Shown: piece after piece, positions 15,968-24,647 of the stretch
Layout: each line of letters opens with the position of its first letter
Position numbering within the stretch: position 1 is the first letter of the stretch
NCBI GenBank assembly: GCA_003152225.1
Contig: PLZQ01000272.1
Span: 3,707 to 42,893, forward strand
Length of the DNA: 39,187 bases
Reading direction: 5' to 3'
From: Limisphaerales bacterium
Lineage (GTDB): Bacteria; Verrucomicrobiota; Verrucomicrobiia; Limisphaerales; UBA8199
Notes under the pieces: generated by a model
Seen by the model: the letters and a program-made list of their open reading frames with translations, nothing else
What the model was told of the DNA's origin: nothing
Database searches by the model: none
Translations under genes and position numbers: made by a program

Positions 15968-16084
15968 AATCCCTGGATTTGGACACCGGCAAATCCCCTT
16001 GCGCCCGGCGCCAATGTGGCCTACTGATTTCTGCACCGAGATTACGCTCTAACGTTTTGACTATTTAACACATTCAAACAACAC

Positions 16085-16855
16085 ATGTCCTTACTGGCTG
16101 GCAAAATGGGAATCGTCTTCGGTGTGGCTAACAAACGCTCGATTGCGTGGGCCATCGCGCAGGCGTGGCACAGCGCGGGCGCGAAACTGGCGTTTACCTA
16201 CCAGGGCCAACGCCTCAAGGAGAACGTGGAGGAACTGGCCGGCGCGTTCGGCCCCGACACTCTGATCCTGCCGTGCGATGTCACCAAGGACGATGAGATT
16301 GCGGCTGTTTTCAAGACGGTTGGGGACAAATTCGGCAAACTGAACCTGCTGCTGCACGCGGTGGCTTTTGCGCCCAAGGACGCCCTGGAGGGCGAATTCG
16401 TCAACACCAGCCGCGAGGCCTTCCGCATCGCTCACGACGTCAGCGCCTATTCGTTGGTGGCGCTGGCGCGCGCCGCCGCGCCGCTCATGCTGGACGGCGG
16501 TAGCATCGTCGCTATGAGCTACTACGGCGCGGAGAAAGTCGTGCCGCACTACAACGTGATGGGCGTGGCCAAGGCTTCCCTCGAAGCCAGCACGCGCTAT
16601 CTGGCCTACGATCTCGGCCCCAAGAAGATCCGCGTCAACTGCATCAGCGCCGGTCCGGTGAACACGCTGGCGGCCCGCGGCATTGGGGGCTTCAACGAAA
16701 TGCTCAAACATTACGAAGCCCACGCGCCCCTCAAGCGCAACGTCCTGCCCGAAGAACTGGGCGCCACCGGCCTGTTCCTCGTCAGCGATGGCGCGGCGGC
16801 CATCACCGGGCAGGTCCTGTACGTGGATTGCGGATATCAGATCATGGGGATGTAA
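16085..16855 (+). CDS. fabI: Enoyl-ACP reductase FabI
   Basis: FabI performs the last reduction of each fatty-acid elongation cycle with NAD(P)H. Seen: the N-terminal FGVANKRSIAWAIAQ cofactor loop, HAVAFAPK, and a divergent-SDR active site with Tyr156 and Lys163 (YNVMGVAK), matching the numbering of E. coli FabI. SAGPVNTLAARGIGGF and the late GQVLYVDCGYQIMGM are also present. The length of 256 residues is normal. It is flanked by repeat-rich spacers, and probably forms its own transcription unit. The family is the target of triclosan. Confidence 0.96.
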   Translation: MSLLAGKMGIVFGVANKRSIAWAIAQAWHSAGAKLAFTYQGQRLKENVEELAGAFGPDTLILPCDVTKDDEIAAVFKTVGDKFGKLNLLLHAVAFAPKDALEGEFVNTSREAFRIAHDVSAYSLVALARAAAPLMLDGGSIVAMSYYGAEKVVPHYNVMGVAKASLEASTRYLAYDLGPKKIRVNCISAGPVNTLAARGIGGFNEMLKHYEAHAPLKRNVLPEELGATGLFLVSDGAAAITGQVLYVDCGYQIMGM

Positions 16856-16885
16856 GCCGGTTGACGGACGACCATGCGTTGGGTC

Positions 16886-16902
16886 TCAGGCCGAAGGCCT
16901 GA
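16886..16902. terminator. Weak hairpin after fabI
   Basis: TCAGGCC and GGCCTGA form a perfect 7-bp stem with a GAA loop about 30 nt after the fabI stop. No T-run follows, so a terminator role is uncertain. Confidence 0.3.
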
Positions 16903-17040
16903 TTACCTTCTGGCCTCGAAGAATTCTGTCGCCCATTGCAGCCTTGAGCAGCAAGCGTATTGCCTTGACGCACAGTCCACTTCGTCCCAGAATCAGGAAG
17001 CTTGAACTCGTAGCGGGTTCAAATCAGAAAGCGAGATGCT

Positions 17041-20000
17041 ATGAAGACTTGGATTCTCAGCAACCAGTGCGCAGCCCTGCTGCTCCTTGCGGGCGCTGCC
17101 ATGCCGGCAGCGGCTCAGACGAATCAGTTGATCTCTACCTCTGATGCCCCCGAAAGCGCGGTCGCGGGAGGCGGGGGTGATTCCGGGGCGCCGGTCATCA
17201 GCCCGGATGGACGCTATGTGCTGTTCGCCAGCTCGGCCGGCAACCTGTCATTGACTAGCAGCAACACCGCTATCCCGACACGTGTTCTTCCTGTTCTGAA
17301 CGTCTTTCTGCGCGACCGCACCAACGGAACAACCTCCCTGGTGAGCGTTAATCTGACCGGGACAAGCGGTGGCGACGATAATTCCGTGCCCGTGGACCTC
17401 TCGACCAATGGCCGCTATGCGGCCTTCCAAAGCAGCGCGAGCAACCTGGTCGCCGGTGATACTAACGGCGCCACGGATATATTCGTCCGCGATCTGGTGG
17501 AAGGGACAACCATCCTGGTGAGCGTCAGCACCAATGGCGACGTTGGCAATGGCGCCTCGCGCAGCGCCGTCATGACTCCCGATGGCCGGTATGTCGCCTT
17601 TGTCAGCGAGGCCAACAATCTGGTCGCTCGGGACAGCAACGGCATTCCCGATGTGTTCGTCCGTGACTTGCAGTCCGGCGTGACCACATTGGCCAGTGTC
17701 GGGGCCAAGCGGGTCACGACCGGCAACAGTTCGGAAGCTCCCGACATCACGCCGGATGGCCGCTACGTTGCTTTCTATAGCACCGCGACCAGCCTGGTTG
17801 CTGGCACGGTGAATTCGCAAGACATCTATGTCCGGGATCTCGTTAACGGCGCCACCACTTGGGCCAGCAAGGGAGCGGGCGCGGCGGCGCTTTCCATGCT
17901 GCGCGCATCCAAGGTCTCCTGTTACAACCACGCCATAAGCGCCGATGGCAGGTTCGTGGCTTACGAGGCCAGCGCCGCGCCGGGCTCCATCCCCTCGTAT
18001 CCAGGACTCATACTCCGCTGCAACCTGGACACCGGCGCAACGGATCTGGTTCACACGAATGCCGCCATCCAGCCGCCCACCTCTCTGGATTTCTTCAATC
18101 TGGATATGACCCCGGACGGGCAGCGGATCGTCTTTGTAGCCAGCACCAACGGCACATCGGGCTCCACCACTTGCATCCTGCTCTGGGACGCGGGGACGGG
18201 CGCCATTACGCTGGTCAGTGGAGACCTGAGCAACCAGGTGGCCACCAATTACAACTGTGACCGGCCCACCATCGACCCCACCGGTCAATTGGTCGGTTTC
18301 AGCAGCACCGCTGCCAACCTGACTACCAACATGCTGCGGGGCGATTGGCACCTCTACTTGCGCGACCTTCAGGCGGGCGCCACCACGCTGCTGGATGCTG
18401 ACACCAACGGCGTCGGCTCACCCATCGGCGGCCTCACGATGCCTTGCCTGAGCGCCAACGGCCGATTTGTGGCTTTCGAGTGCAATGACGGAAACCTCGT
18501 TCCCAACGACCGTAACCACGACTCAGATGTCTTCGTGCGCGACCTGGCTACGGGCGCGGTCGAACTCATCACGGCCCACGATCCCGCCCTCGCATCGCTT
18601 ACGCCAAATGGGTCGAGTTGGCTTTCGACCTGCGGCGTAAGCGCCGATGGGAACCGCGTCGCCTTCGCTAGTGACGCGGACAACCTGGTCGCTAGTGACA
18701 CCAACGGCTTCCGGGATGTTTTCGTGCGCGACCGGTTGAACGGCACGAATATGCGCGTGAGCGTCGGCACCAATGGATTCGGCGGGGACGGCAATTCGTT
18801 TGAGCCGGCGATCTCTGCTGACGGGCTCTATGTCGCCTTCACCAGTTATGCCGACAATCTCGTGGCGGGAGACGCCAACCGGGCGTCGGATGTCTTCGTC
18901 CGCGACCTGCAGACCGGGCTCACCACCCTTGTGAGCGTCAACAGTAGCGGGGTTGGCTCGGGCAACAAAGACTCCTACTCGCCCATAATCAGCTCCGGCG
19001 GCAGATACGTGATGTTTCGTAGCAAGGCGACCAACCTGGCCGCCGGTTCATTCAGCGGCACGGAGAACCTGTTCGTGCGCGACATGCAAGCCGGCACGAA
19101 CTACGCGCTCACCGCAAGCGGCTTGTGCTGCGCGGCGATGACCCCGGACGGGCGCTTTGTGGCGTTTGTGGACATGGCAGGAGGCAGCAGCGGCAAGCTG
19201 TATGTCTGGGCTTCAGGCACTGATAGCCGGGTTTACACAAACAGTTATATCAGCCTCACCTCCGTCGCCATCAGTCCCGACGGGAATCGGATTGCCTACT
19301 GGGCCGGCTCCAGTTCCATGACCTTGTTCGCGACAGATCTGGCCGCGCGAACGAACTGGACGATCGGTTCGTATTCATTCCCGGTTCGTCCGGGTCTCCG
19401 TTTCAGCGGGGACAACCGGTTCCTGGCCTACGCCGCCTCTGTGAGCGCGCGCGGCCAGGTCTATCTTCACGACTTCCTGACTGGCACCAATCTCCTGGTC
19501 AGCCGCTGCTACTCTTCAACCTCGGGAGGCAGTGACTCATCCGATTCGTGCGACATCAGCGCTGATGGCCGCTTCATTGCCTATCGCAGCGCCGCGACCA
19601 ACATCGTCCCCGGCGACGCGAACGGCACGCGGGACATCTTCCTGTTCGACCAGCAAAGCGGCGCTACGACGCTTCTGAGCGTGAGCCGGTTCGGAAACCG
19701 CGCTGCGAATAACTGCTCGCGCACTCCCATCTTCAGCGCCGACGGCCAGACCCTCGTCTTCCAAAGCTGGGCTTCGGACCTCGCTGACGCGGACTTTAAC
19801 CAGGGCAGCGATGTGGTGGCCTACAGCCTTAGCGCCTCTGGCTCCATCCCCGTGTTCTATGCTAACATCTATCCGGGCAGCACCTCGGGGCAAGGTTCCT
19901 GGATTACCTGGCAAGCCGTGCCGGGCAAGAGCTACCGCGTTCAATTCAAGAACAGCCCCGACGACCCGAGTTGGCAGGAACTGGGCGGCGGCGTGACGAT

Positions 20001-20076
20001 CCTCGGCAACCAGGGATACTGCCAGGACCTCGCGCCGGCGGCCGCCAGCCGGTTTTATCGGATTGTGGGCTATTGA
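17041..20076 (+). CDS. Large secreted PD40/TolB-type beta-propeller protein
   Basis: The 1011-residue protein starts with a signal peptide (MKTWILSNQC, hydrophobic core LLLLAGAAMPAAAQ). Most of it is a series of roughly fifteen repeats of about 60 residues. Each carries the PD40 pattern I-S-x-D-G-R-Y-V-A-F-x-S-x-A-x-N-L-V-x-G-D-x-N, then a D-I-F-V-R-D strand and T-x-L-V-S-V. Such WD40-like repeats form beta-propellers that bind proteins or polysaccharides; no enzymatic motif is seen. The final 70 residues form a separate module (TWQAVPGKSYRVQF to SRFYRIVGY) whose tail resembles the end of the LRR protein downstream. It is followed after 17 nt by the pseudopilin gene. Substrate unknown. Confidence 0.85.
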   Translation: MKTWILSNQCAALLLLAGAAMPAAAQTNQLISTSDAPESAVAGGGGDSGAPVISPDGRYVLFASSAGNLSLTSSNTAIPTRVLPVLNVFLRDRTNGTTSLVSVNLTGTSGGDDNSVPVDLSTNGRYAAFQSSASNLVAGDTNGATDIFVRDLVEGTTILVSVSTNGDVGNGASRSAVMTPDGRYVAFVSEANNLVARDSNGIPDVFVRDLQSGVTTLASVGAKRVTTGNSSEAPDITPDGRYVAFYSTATSLVAGTVNSQDIYVRDLVNGATTWASKGAGAAALSMLRASKVSCYNHAISADGRFVAYEASAAPGSIPSYPGLILRCNLDTGATDLVHTNAAIQPPTSLDFFNLDMTPDGQRIVFVASTNGTSGSTTCILLWDAGTGAITLVSGDLSNQVATNYNCDRPTIDPTGQLVGFSSTAANLTTNMLRGDWHLYLRDLQAGATTLLDADTNGVGSPIGGLTMPCLSANGRFVAFECNDGNLVPNDRNHDSDVFVRDLATGAVELITAHDPALASLTPNGSSWLSTCGVSADGNRVAFASDADNLVASDTNGFRDVFVRDRLNGTNMRVSVGTNGFGGDGNSFEPAISADGLYVAFTSYADNLVAGDANRASDVFVRDLQTGLTTLVSVNSSGVGSGNKDSYSPIISSGGRYVMFRSKATNLAAGSFSGTENLFVRDMQAGTNYALTASGLCCAAMTPDGRFVAFVDMAGGSSGKLYVWASGTDSRVYTNSYISLTSVAISPDGNRIAYWAGSSSMTLFATDLAARTNWTIGSYSFPVRPGLRFSGDNRFLAYAASVSARGQVYLHDFLTGTNLLVSRCYSSTSGGSDSSDSCDISADGRFIAYRSAATNIVPGDANGTRDIFLFDQQSGATTLLSVSRFGNRAANNCSRTPIFSADGQTLVFQSWASDLADADFNQGSDVVAYSLSASGSIPVFYANIYPGSTSGQGSWITWQAVPGKSYRVQFKNSPDDPSWQELGGGVTILGNQGYCQDLAPAAASRFYRIVGY

Positions 20077-20093
20077 CCATTGGGGACAGCGAT

Positions 20094-21146
20094 ATGATGA
20101 CGAAAACAACGTGCCCTCTTGTTCGCGGCCAAGGGTTGCCCGGGACCACCGCCGAGCCTCCCAAGCGGTGTAAGGTGCTCAATCGAGCCCCCGGAGTGCG
20201 CCCGTCCTCGGCCGCAGCAATGTCCGCAAGTACTGGGGAGCCGGAGTTTCCCAAAATGCCGGCCAGCTCGGAACCTGCTGCGCCCGAGGACGGGCGCACT
20301 CCGGCCCGATCGCTTGCGGGAACTGGAATCGTACGACACATCCGTGCATTCACGCTTATAGAACTGGTGGTAGTCATCGCGCTGTTCGCGCTTCTGGCCA
20401 CCTTGCTCATGCCGGCCTCGGCGCACACCCGGCCCAACTCCCAGGCCATCCAGTGCCTGAACAACCTCAGGCAGATGGCGAACGCATGGCAAACGTATGC
20501 CGAGGATAACGGCGGCAGGATAGTTTCGGCCTATCCCAACTACGGGGGATTTGCAGGCACGTGGTGCGCCGGCAACGCCGAGAGCGGCGGGGGTTCCGCA
20601 AGTTACACTTATGGGGGAGCCGACCCGACGGGCATCCAGAAGGGGCTGCTCTGGAATTACACGAAGTCGCTTGGTCTCTATCGTTGCCCGACCGATCATC
20701 GTATTGCCGACGGTAGTGGCGTCCCAACGCAATTCGTGGGGAAGCCGATTCTGCGGACCATATCGATGAACTCCTACATGGGAGGCAGGAACTTTGGCGC
20801 AAACCCGACTTGGGTGGTAACCAGTCCGAACGGCCCGCAGGACCCAAACCACCCAGTCTATCTCAAAGACACCGAAATCAAGCTGCCAAAGCAGACTTGG
20901 GTGTTGGTGGATGAGGACCAGGACAGCATTAATGACGGTATGTTTTTCGTGGACGTAGGGGGAACGTATGAATTCATAGATCTGCCGTCGCGCGCTCATC
21001 GGTTCGGCTATGGCATTTGTTTTGCCGACGGCCACGTTGAAATAGATCAGTTCAAAGACGATGCCAGCAAAGACTGGCGGATAGGCCTCCCGGGCGGGTT
21101 CAATGATTGGATGCGTTTTACGAATATCACCACCCACCCGCTGTGA
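20094..21146 (+). CDS. Type II secretion pseudopilin-like protein with long pre-prepilin leader
   Basis: The prepilin motif AFTLIELVVVIALFALLATLL is followed by QAIQCLNNLRQMANAWQTYAEDNGG, the standard start of the G/H-type pseudopilins abundant in Verrucomicrobia and Planctomycetes. The C-terminal half contains YRCPTDH, MNSYMGG, WVLVDEDQDSINDGMF and FADGHVEID, typical of that group. The cleavage site has Ala rather than Gly before Phe, which is common in these phyla. I start at ATG 20094 (preceded by GGGGAC), giving about 80 residues before the cleavage site. Much of that leader is encoded by an inverted repeat (20191-20304). An internal ATG at 20220 would shorten it. Likely role: surface or secretion filament subunit. 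Confidence 0.8.
   Translation: MMTKTTCPLVRGQGLPGTTAEPPKRCKVLNRAPGVRPSSAAAMSASTGEPEFPKMPASSEPAAPEDGRTPARSLAGTGIVRHIRAFTLIELVVVIALFALLATLLMPASAHTRPNSQAIQCLNNLRQMANAWQTYAEDNGGRIVSAYPNYGGFAGTWCAGNAESGGGSASYTYGGADPTGIQKGLLWNYTKSLGLYRCPTDHRIADGSGVPTQFVGKPILRTISMNSYMGGRNFGANPTWVVTSPNGPQDPNHPVYLKDTEIKLPKQTWVLVDEDQDSINDGMFFVDVGGTYEFIDLPSRAHRFGYGICFADGHVEIDQFKDDASKDWRIGLPGGFNDWMRFTNITTHPL
20191..20304. repeat. Long palindromic element inside the pseudopilin gene
   Basis: A 29-nt arm at 20191-20219 (starts CCGGAGTGCGCCCG, ends CCGCAGCA) is complementary to 20276-20304 with a single mismatch. The 56-nt interior contains the word CCGGAG again. The whole element is open in the reading frame of the pseudopilin. 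Confidence 0.9.
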
Positions 21147-21188
21147 TGTGAAGCAACGCGCCGGGCAGAACCGAGCATCTCCCGCGCC

Positions 21189-22529
21189 TCACAGCGAGCG
21201 GAGGCGGTAGAGGCGGACAGGATAATTCGTCCACTGGGGATCGCTGAAGTAGAAAGAGTCGCCAGTGAAGGTATTGGTTTGCAGGGGAGACCAGATGGGG
21301 TTGGCCAGATTCGGGCAGGCTTCTACCACGACGACCATGCCGCTGGCCCAGTTGACGTTGAATCCGAACCGGTTCGTCTGCACGCCGAAGCTGGCATCCT
21401 TGGCGATCTGTGGTTTCCAGAGCGCGGTGGGACGACCGTCAAGCGTCGAGAACCAGTTTGTGGTCCCCGGTAAGTAATAAATGGTCGCATTGATGTCGCT
21501 GTAAAACACAGACGCGCCAACACTGGGAGCATTCCCCCCGAAATAGACTTCCGTTAGGTTCGTGCAGTCATTGAACGCATAACTTCCGATGTTAGTGACG
21601 CTGGCGGGGCTCACGACGCTGCTCAGGCGGGTGCAAGTACTGAATGCAGAGCTTTCGATGCTGGTGACGCTGTTGGAGATCGTGTAGGTTCCGGCTCTGC
21701 CCGCTGGGAACTGCACAAGGGTGGCTTGGCTCTTGTCAAACAAGACTCCATCTACACTGCTATACACGGGATTTAGCGCCTCTACCGATATCGTTGTAAG
21801 GCTTCCGCAGGCATAGAACCCAAAGCCTCCGATGTTGGTGAGGCTGCTTGGGATCTTGACGCTGGTCAGGCTGGTGCAGGCATAGAACGCAGAGCTTTCG
21901 ATGCTGGTAACACTGTTGGAGATCGCATAGGCTCCGGCTCTGCCTGTTGGGTACTGTTTGAGCGCGGCTTGGCTCTTGTCGAACAAGACCCCGTCCGCAC
22001 TGCTATACACGGAGTTTAGGGCGTCCACCGATATGGTTGTAAGGCTGCTGCAGGATATGAACGCAAAGCTTCCGATACCGTTGAGGCTGTTTCCTATTGT
22101 GACGGTCGTCAGGCTGGAGCAACCATCGAATGCATAGCTTCCGATGTTGGTGACGCTGTTCGGGATTGCGACGGTCGTGAGGCTTGTGCAGCCATAAAAC
22201 GCAAAGTTTCCAACGCTGGTGACGTTAGTGCCAATCGTAACGCTGGCCAGGCTGGAGCACCAATAGAACGCACTGTTTCCGATGTTGGTGAAGCTGTTGG
22301 GGATCGTGACGGTGGTTAGACTGTTGCATAGTATGAACGCATAGTCCCCGATGCTGGTGACCGGCAGGCCATTGGTCGTGCTCGGGAGGGTTACAGCATC
22401 GCCGCAACCGGTGTATCGCGTGATGGTGAGCGCGCCGTTATTGGTCGTGAAAGTGAATTGGGCTTGCACCACGACGGGCAGCGCCAACAGAGAAAGCAAC
22501 GACAGCAGCCCTTTGAAAGATGTTTTCAT
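21189..22529 (-). CDS. Secreted BspA-type leucine-rich repeat protein (LRR_5)
   Basis: A signal peptide (MKTSFKGLLSLLSLLALPVV) is followed by about ten repeats of the LRR_5/BspA type: S-L-T-x-V-x-I-P-x-S-V-T-N-I-G-x-x-A-F-x-x-C. This pattern is used by surface proteins for binding other proteins or carbohydrates. Two 65-residue blocks in the middle, each starting LTTISV and containing VDGVLFDKSQA or ADGVLFDKSQA, are near copies, so a recent internal duplication is likely. The C-terminal 75 residues form a different beta-rich module ending RLYRLRSL. It faces the pseudopilin gene with 42 nt between stops. Function beyond binding is not inferable. Confidence 0.88.
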   Translation of the reverse strand: MKTSFKGLLSLLSLLALPVVVQAQFTFTTNNGALTITRYTGCGDAVTLPSTTNGLPVTSIGDYAFILCNSLTTVTIPNSFTNIGNSAFYWCSSLASVTIGTNVTSVGNFAFYGCTSLTTVAIPNSVTNIGSYAFDGCSSLTTVTIGNSLNGIGSFAFISCSSLTTISVDALNSVYSSADGVLFDKSQAALKQYPTGRAGAYAISNSVTSIESSAFYACTSLTSVKIPSSLTNIGGFGFYACGSLTTISVEALNPVYSSVDGVLFDKSQATLVQFPAGRAGTYTISNSVTSIESSAFSTCTRLSSVVSPASVTNIGSYAFNDCTNLTEVYFGGNAPSVGASVFYSDINATIYYLPGTTNWFSTLDGRPTALWKPQIAKDASFGVQTNRFGFNVNWASGMVVVVEACPNLANPIWSPLQTNTFTGDSFYFSDPQWTNYPVRLYRLRSL

Positions 22530-22617
22530 GCCACATTCTGATTTCCGGGAGAAAGACGCACCCGCTCATTCTCCAAGTATGCCGTTTTACTCCTTTGGTG
22601 GAGCCAGGCAAGAAGAA

Positions 22618-23442
22618 TCAGGCTATGCGCCGATAGACTTTGTGGACGGCGGCCTGGTCCACAGGCTTGACGAGCAGTTCGTCGATGTTCACGTGCGCGG
22701 GACGGTTGGCGACCCAGACCAGAATGTCCGCAATGTCTTCGGCGGTGAGGGGGCGGGTTCCTTCATAGACCTTTTTGGCCCGGGCAACGTCACCTTTGAA
22801 GCGGGTGATTGAGAACTCGGTTTCAGCCAGGCCGGGGTCAACGGTCGTGACGCGGATGCCGGTGCCGTTGAGTTCGAGGCGCAGGGCGCGGGTGATCTGC
22901 AGCTCGCCGGCCTTGGCCGCACAATAGGCGGCGCCGCCTTCGTAAGCGACATGGCCGGCAATGGAGCCAATGTTGATCAAGGAACTGCCGGGGTTATCGA
23001 GCATGAGGGGCAGGGCGGCGCGGGTCATGCGCAGAATGCCGAGCACGTTGCTTTGCAGCATGGCTTCCCAGTCTTCGTCTTTGCCCGCGGCGACGGTGTC
23101 CAGGCCGTGGGCGCCGCCGGCGTTGTTGATGAGCACGTCGAGGCGGGGCAGAGGAGACTGGTGACTGGGGACTGGTGACTGGTGGTGGGTGATTGTTTCT
23201 CTGGCCCAGGCGACGAAGGCGTCCACGCTGGAGGTCTTGCTGACATCCAGGGAGTGGAAATGGGCTTCGGGCGCTCCGGCGCGGTGAGCCTCGGCGGCAA
23301 CCTGCTCCAGGCGATCAACGCGCCGGGCGCCGAGTAGTAGTTTGGAACCTTCCGCGCCGAAGGCGCGGGCTGCCGCGGCGCCGAAGCCGCTGGAGGCACC
23401 GGTGATCAACACCCATTTGTTCTTCAAAGTCATAACGTGCAT
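22618..23442 (-). CDS. Short-chain dehydrogenase/reductase (SDR), with in-frame repeat insertion
   Basis: A classical SDR. Seen: the N-terminal TGASSGFG cofactor motif, LDVSKTSS, NNAGG, and the catalytic set Ser160, Tyr173 and Lys177 (AAYCAAKAG), with VDPGLAETEF after it. Overall it resembles the YdfG / 3-hydroxy acid dehydrogenase group; the substrate is not known. Between helix and strand, residues 85-99 (THHQSPVPSHQSPLP) replace the short loop before LDVLINNAGG; this stretch is encoded by a DNA word array. ATG at 23442 is called; ATG at 23433 is equally possible. It follows the cytochrome cluster on the same strand but lies behind a hairpin, so it may be transcribed separately. Confidence 0.9.
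   Translation of the reverse strand: MHVMTLKNKWVLITGASSGFGAAAARAFGAEGSKLLLGARRVDRLEQVAAEAHRAGAPEAHFHSLDVSKTSSVDAFVAWARETITHHQSPVPSHQSPLPRLDVLINNAGGAHGLDTVAAGKDEDWEAMLQSNVLGILRMTRAALPLMLDNPGSSLINIGSIAGHVAYEGGAAYCAAKAGELQITRALRLELNGTGIRVTTVDPGLAETEFSITRFKGDVARAKKVYEGTRPLTAEDIADILVWVANRPAHVNIDELLVKPVDQAAVHKVYRRIA
23156..23184. repeat. GACTGGT word array inside the SDR gene
   Basis: On the + strand GACTGGT, GACTGGG, GACTGGT and GACTGGT stand in tandem with period 7-8. The array is in frame and encodes the loop HQSPVPSHQSP of the SDR. It resembles the intergenic arrays but sits in a coding sequence. Confidence 0.8.
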
Positions 23443-23522
23443 TCAGTCGTTCTTGTACTCACCTACAGACGGCTTGCGCATTTGCGGGCAGAGCTTTTCA
23501 TAGACGGAGAGCAAAAGCAACG

Positions 23523-23549
23523 AAGCGATTGGAGCAAAAGCAATCGCTT
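23523..23549 (-). terminator. Candidate terminator after the cytochrome cluster
   Basis: AAGCGATTG (23523-23531) and CAATCGCTT (23541-23549) form a perfect 9-bp stem with a 9-nt loop, about 65 nt past the stop of the membrane-protein gene. A weak T-rich tract follows on the minus strand. Two copies of GAGCAAAAGCAA, spaced by 23 nt, also overlap it, so it may instead be an operator for the SDR gene. Confidence 0.4.
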
Positions 23550-23614
23550 ATTATTAGGCCGAACAGGCTGCTGGCTGCCGCCGACCTAATCATTCTGCAG
23601 CGGTATTTGATGGC

Positions 23615-24577
23615 TCACCGAGCGGACTGGGGGCTCGGCGCCTCGAGAGCGTGCAACCAGGTATAGATGGTTTCATAAACGATCACGGTGGCCCAGGTGA
23701 CCCCAAGCCACAAAAGCGAGGCCTCCAACGGCAGACCGCAGAAACCGTTGACGAGCAATCCGATCATTTGCCGGGGCTGATACCCCCACCACTGATAGGG
23801 GACCGCGATGGCCGCTTCCCAGAAAAGGCTCACTAACAGAATAAACAGGAACGCCAGGCTGAAAGCGCGCCAGTTGATGTAAGGATTAGCCACCGGAAAG
23901 AAGATGGTGCTGGGTGTGATGGTCACCGCTGTCAGGAACAAAAAGTAGCTGGGAAATCCTTCGTGCCAAGGATGGGGCCCGAACTTCTTGTAGAGCAAAC
24001 CCAACCCGAACACCACCGCTCCGAATATGGCCGAATGCGGGTGGAAGCAGAACAGGTCGCGCAAGCGAGTGGTTCGGCGAGGACCATCATCGCGATTGTA
24101 GGCGCCAAACCAAATTTCGTCTCCCCAAACATAGGCCAGCAAAACTGCGACGATGCCAAAGGTGTAGAAGCCAATCTCCTCGATTGGTATCGTCTTTTGC
24201 CAGCCCTGCCCGAAGGAGTAGCCCCAGAAGGTTGCTCCCAACGTCGCCCCACGATTGGCGAAAGTGAAGAAGCTCAGGCCAAAGCACACGTCCAACAGAA
24301 TGCCAGCACCACTCAGCAGTCCGGCCGTAAGCCAGAAGGCGCGCTTTTGAATTGGGTTTTGCCGCCGGAGGGATACCCACAAGCCCAACACGACAACCGG
24401 CACGATGAAGAGGGAGAGGCTCCAGGTGTAACCGTGCGGTGTGGGGTTAGTGGTCAAATCGGTGACCAGCGGACGCGGCCCTTGGATGGTCATCAGCGTC
24501 AGGACGAAAGGAACCACCAGGACTGCTGCCATCCCGAGCAGCACCTTGGCATCCCTGTGCATAAGCCTTCGCGGCAT
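23615..24577 (-). CDS. Polytopic membrane protein with lycopene-cyclase-type motifs
   Basis: This 320-residue protein has about eight hydrophobic segments. Two regions carry the motif pattern of heterodimeric or fused lycopene cyclases (CrtYc/CrtYd type, P-x-E-E-x-x-F): TIPIEEIGFYTFG near residues 129-141 and GLPLEASLLWL near 281-291. The second is preceded by FWEAAIAVPYQWWGYQP, like the W-and-G block before the motif in those enzymes. The second motif has only one of the two Glu residues. The protein may therefore be a carotenoid or polyisoprenoid cyclase-like membrane enzyme, but this is inferred from motifs only. ATG 24562, preceded by AAGG, is an alternative start. It lies 70 nt after the hydrolase gene, in the cytochrome cluster. 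Confidence 0.6.
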   Translation of the reverse strand: MPRRLMHRDAKVLLGMAAVLVVPFVLTLMTIQGPRPLVTDLTTNPTPHGYTWSLSLFIVPVVVLGLWVSLRRQNPIQKRAFWLTAGLLSGAGILLDVCFGLSFFTFANRGATLGATFWGYSFGQGWQKTIPIEEIGFYTFGIVAVLLAYVWGDEIWFGAYNRDDGPRRTTRLRDLFCFHPHSAIFGAVVFGLGLLYKKFGPHPWHEGFPSYFLFLTAVTITPSTIFFPVANPYINWRAFSLAFLFILLVSLFWEAAIAVPYQWWGYQPRQMIGLLVNGFCGLPLEASLLWLGVTWATVIVYETIYTWLHALEAPSPQSAR

Positions 24578-24647
24578 ACGCCGATGTCACCGGGCCTGGT
24601 GCCGGGCAACCGAGCCGTTCTGGCGCCGGCGCCGGCGCGTCTGCCGA

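Noticed and set aside
23509-23543. Pair of GAGCAAAAGCAA words as a regulator binding site
   Set aside because: They overlap the hairpin counted as terminator, and two copies alone do not prove an operator.
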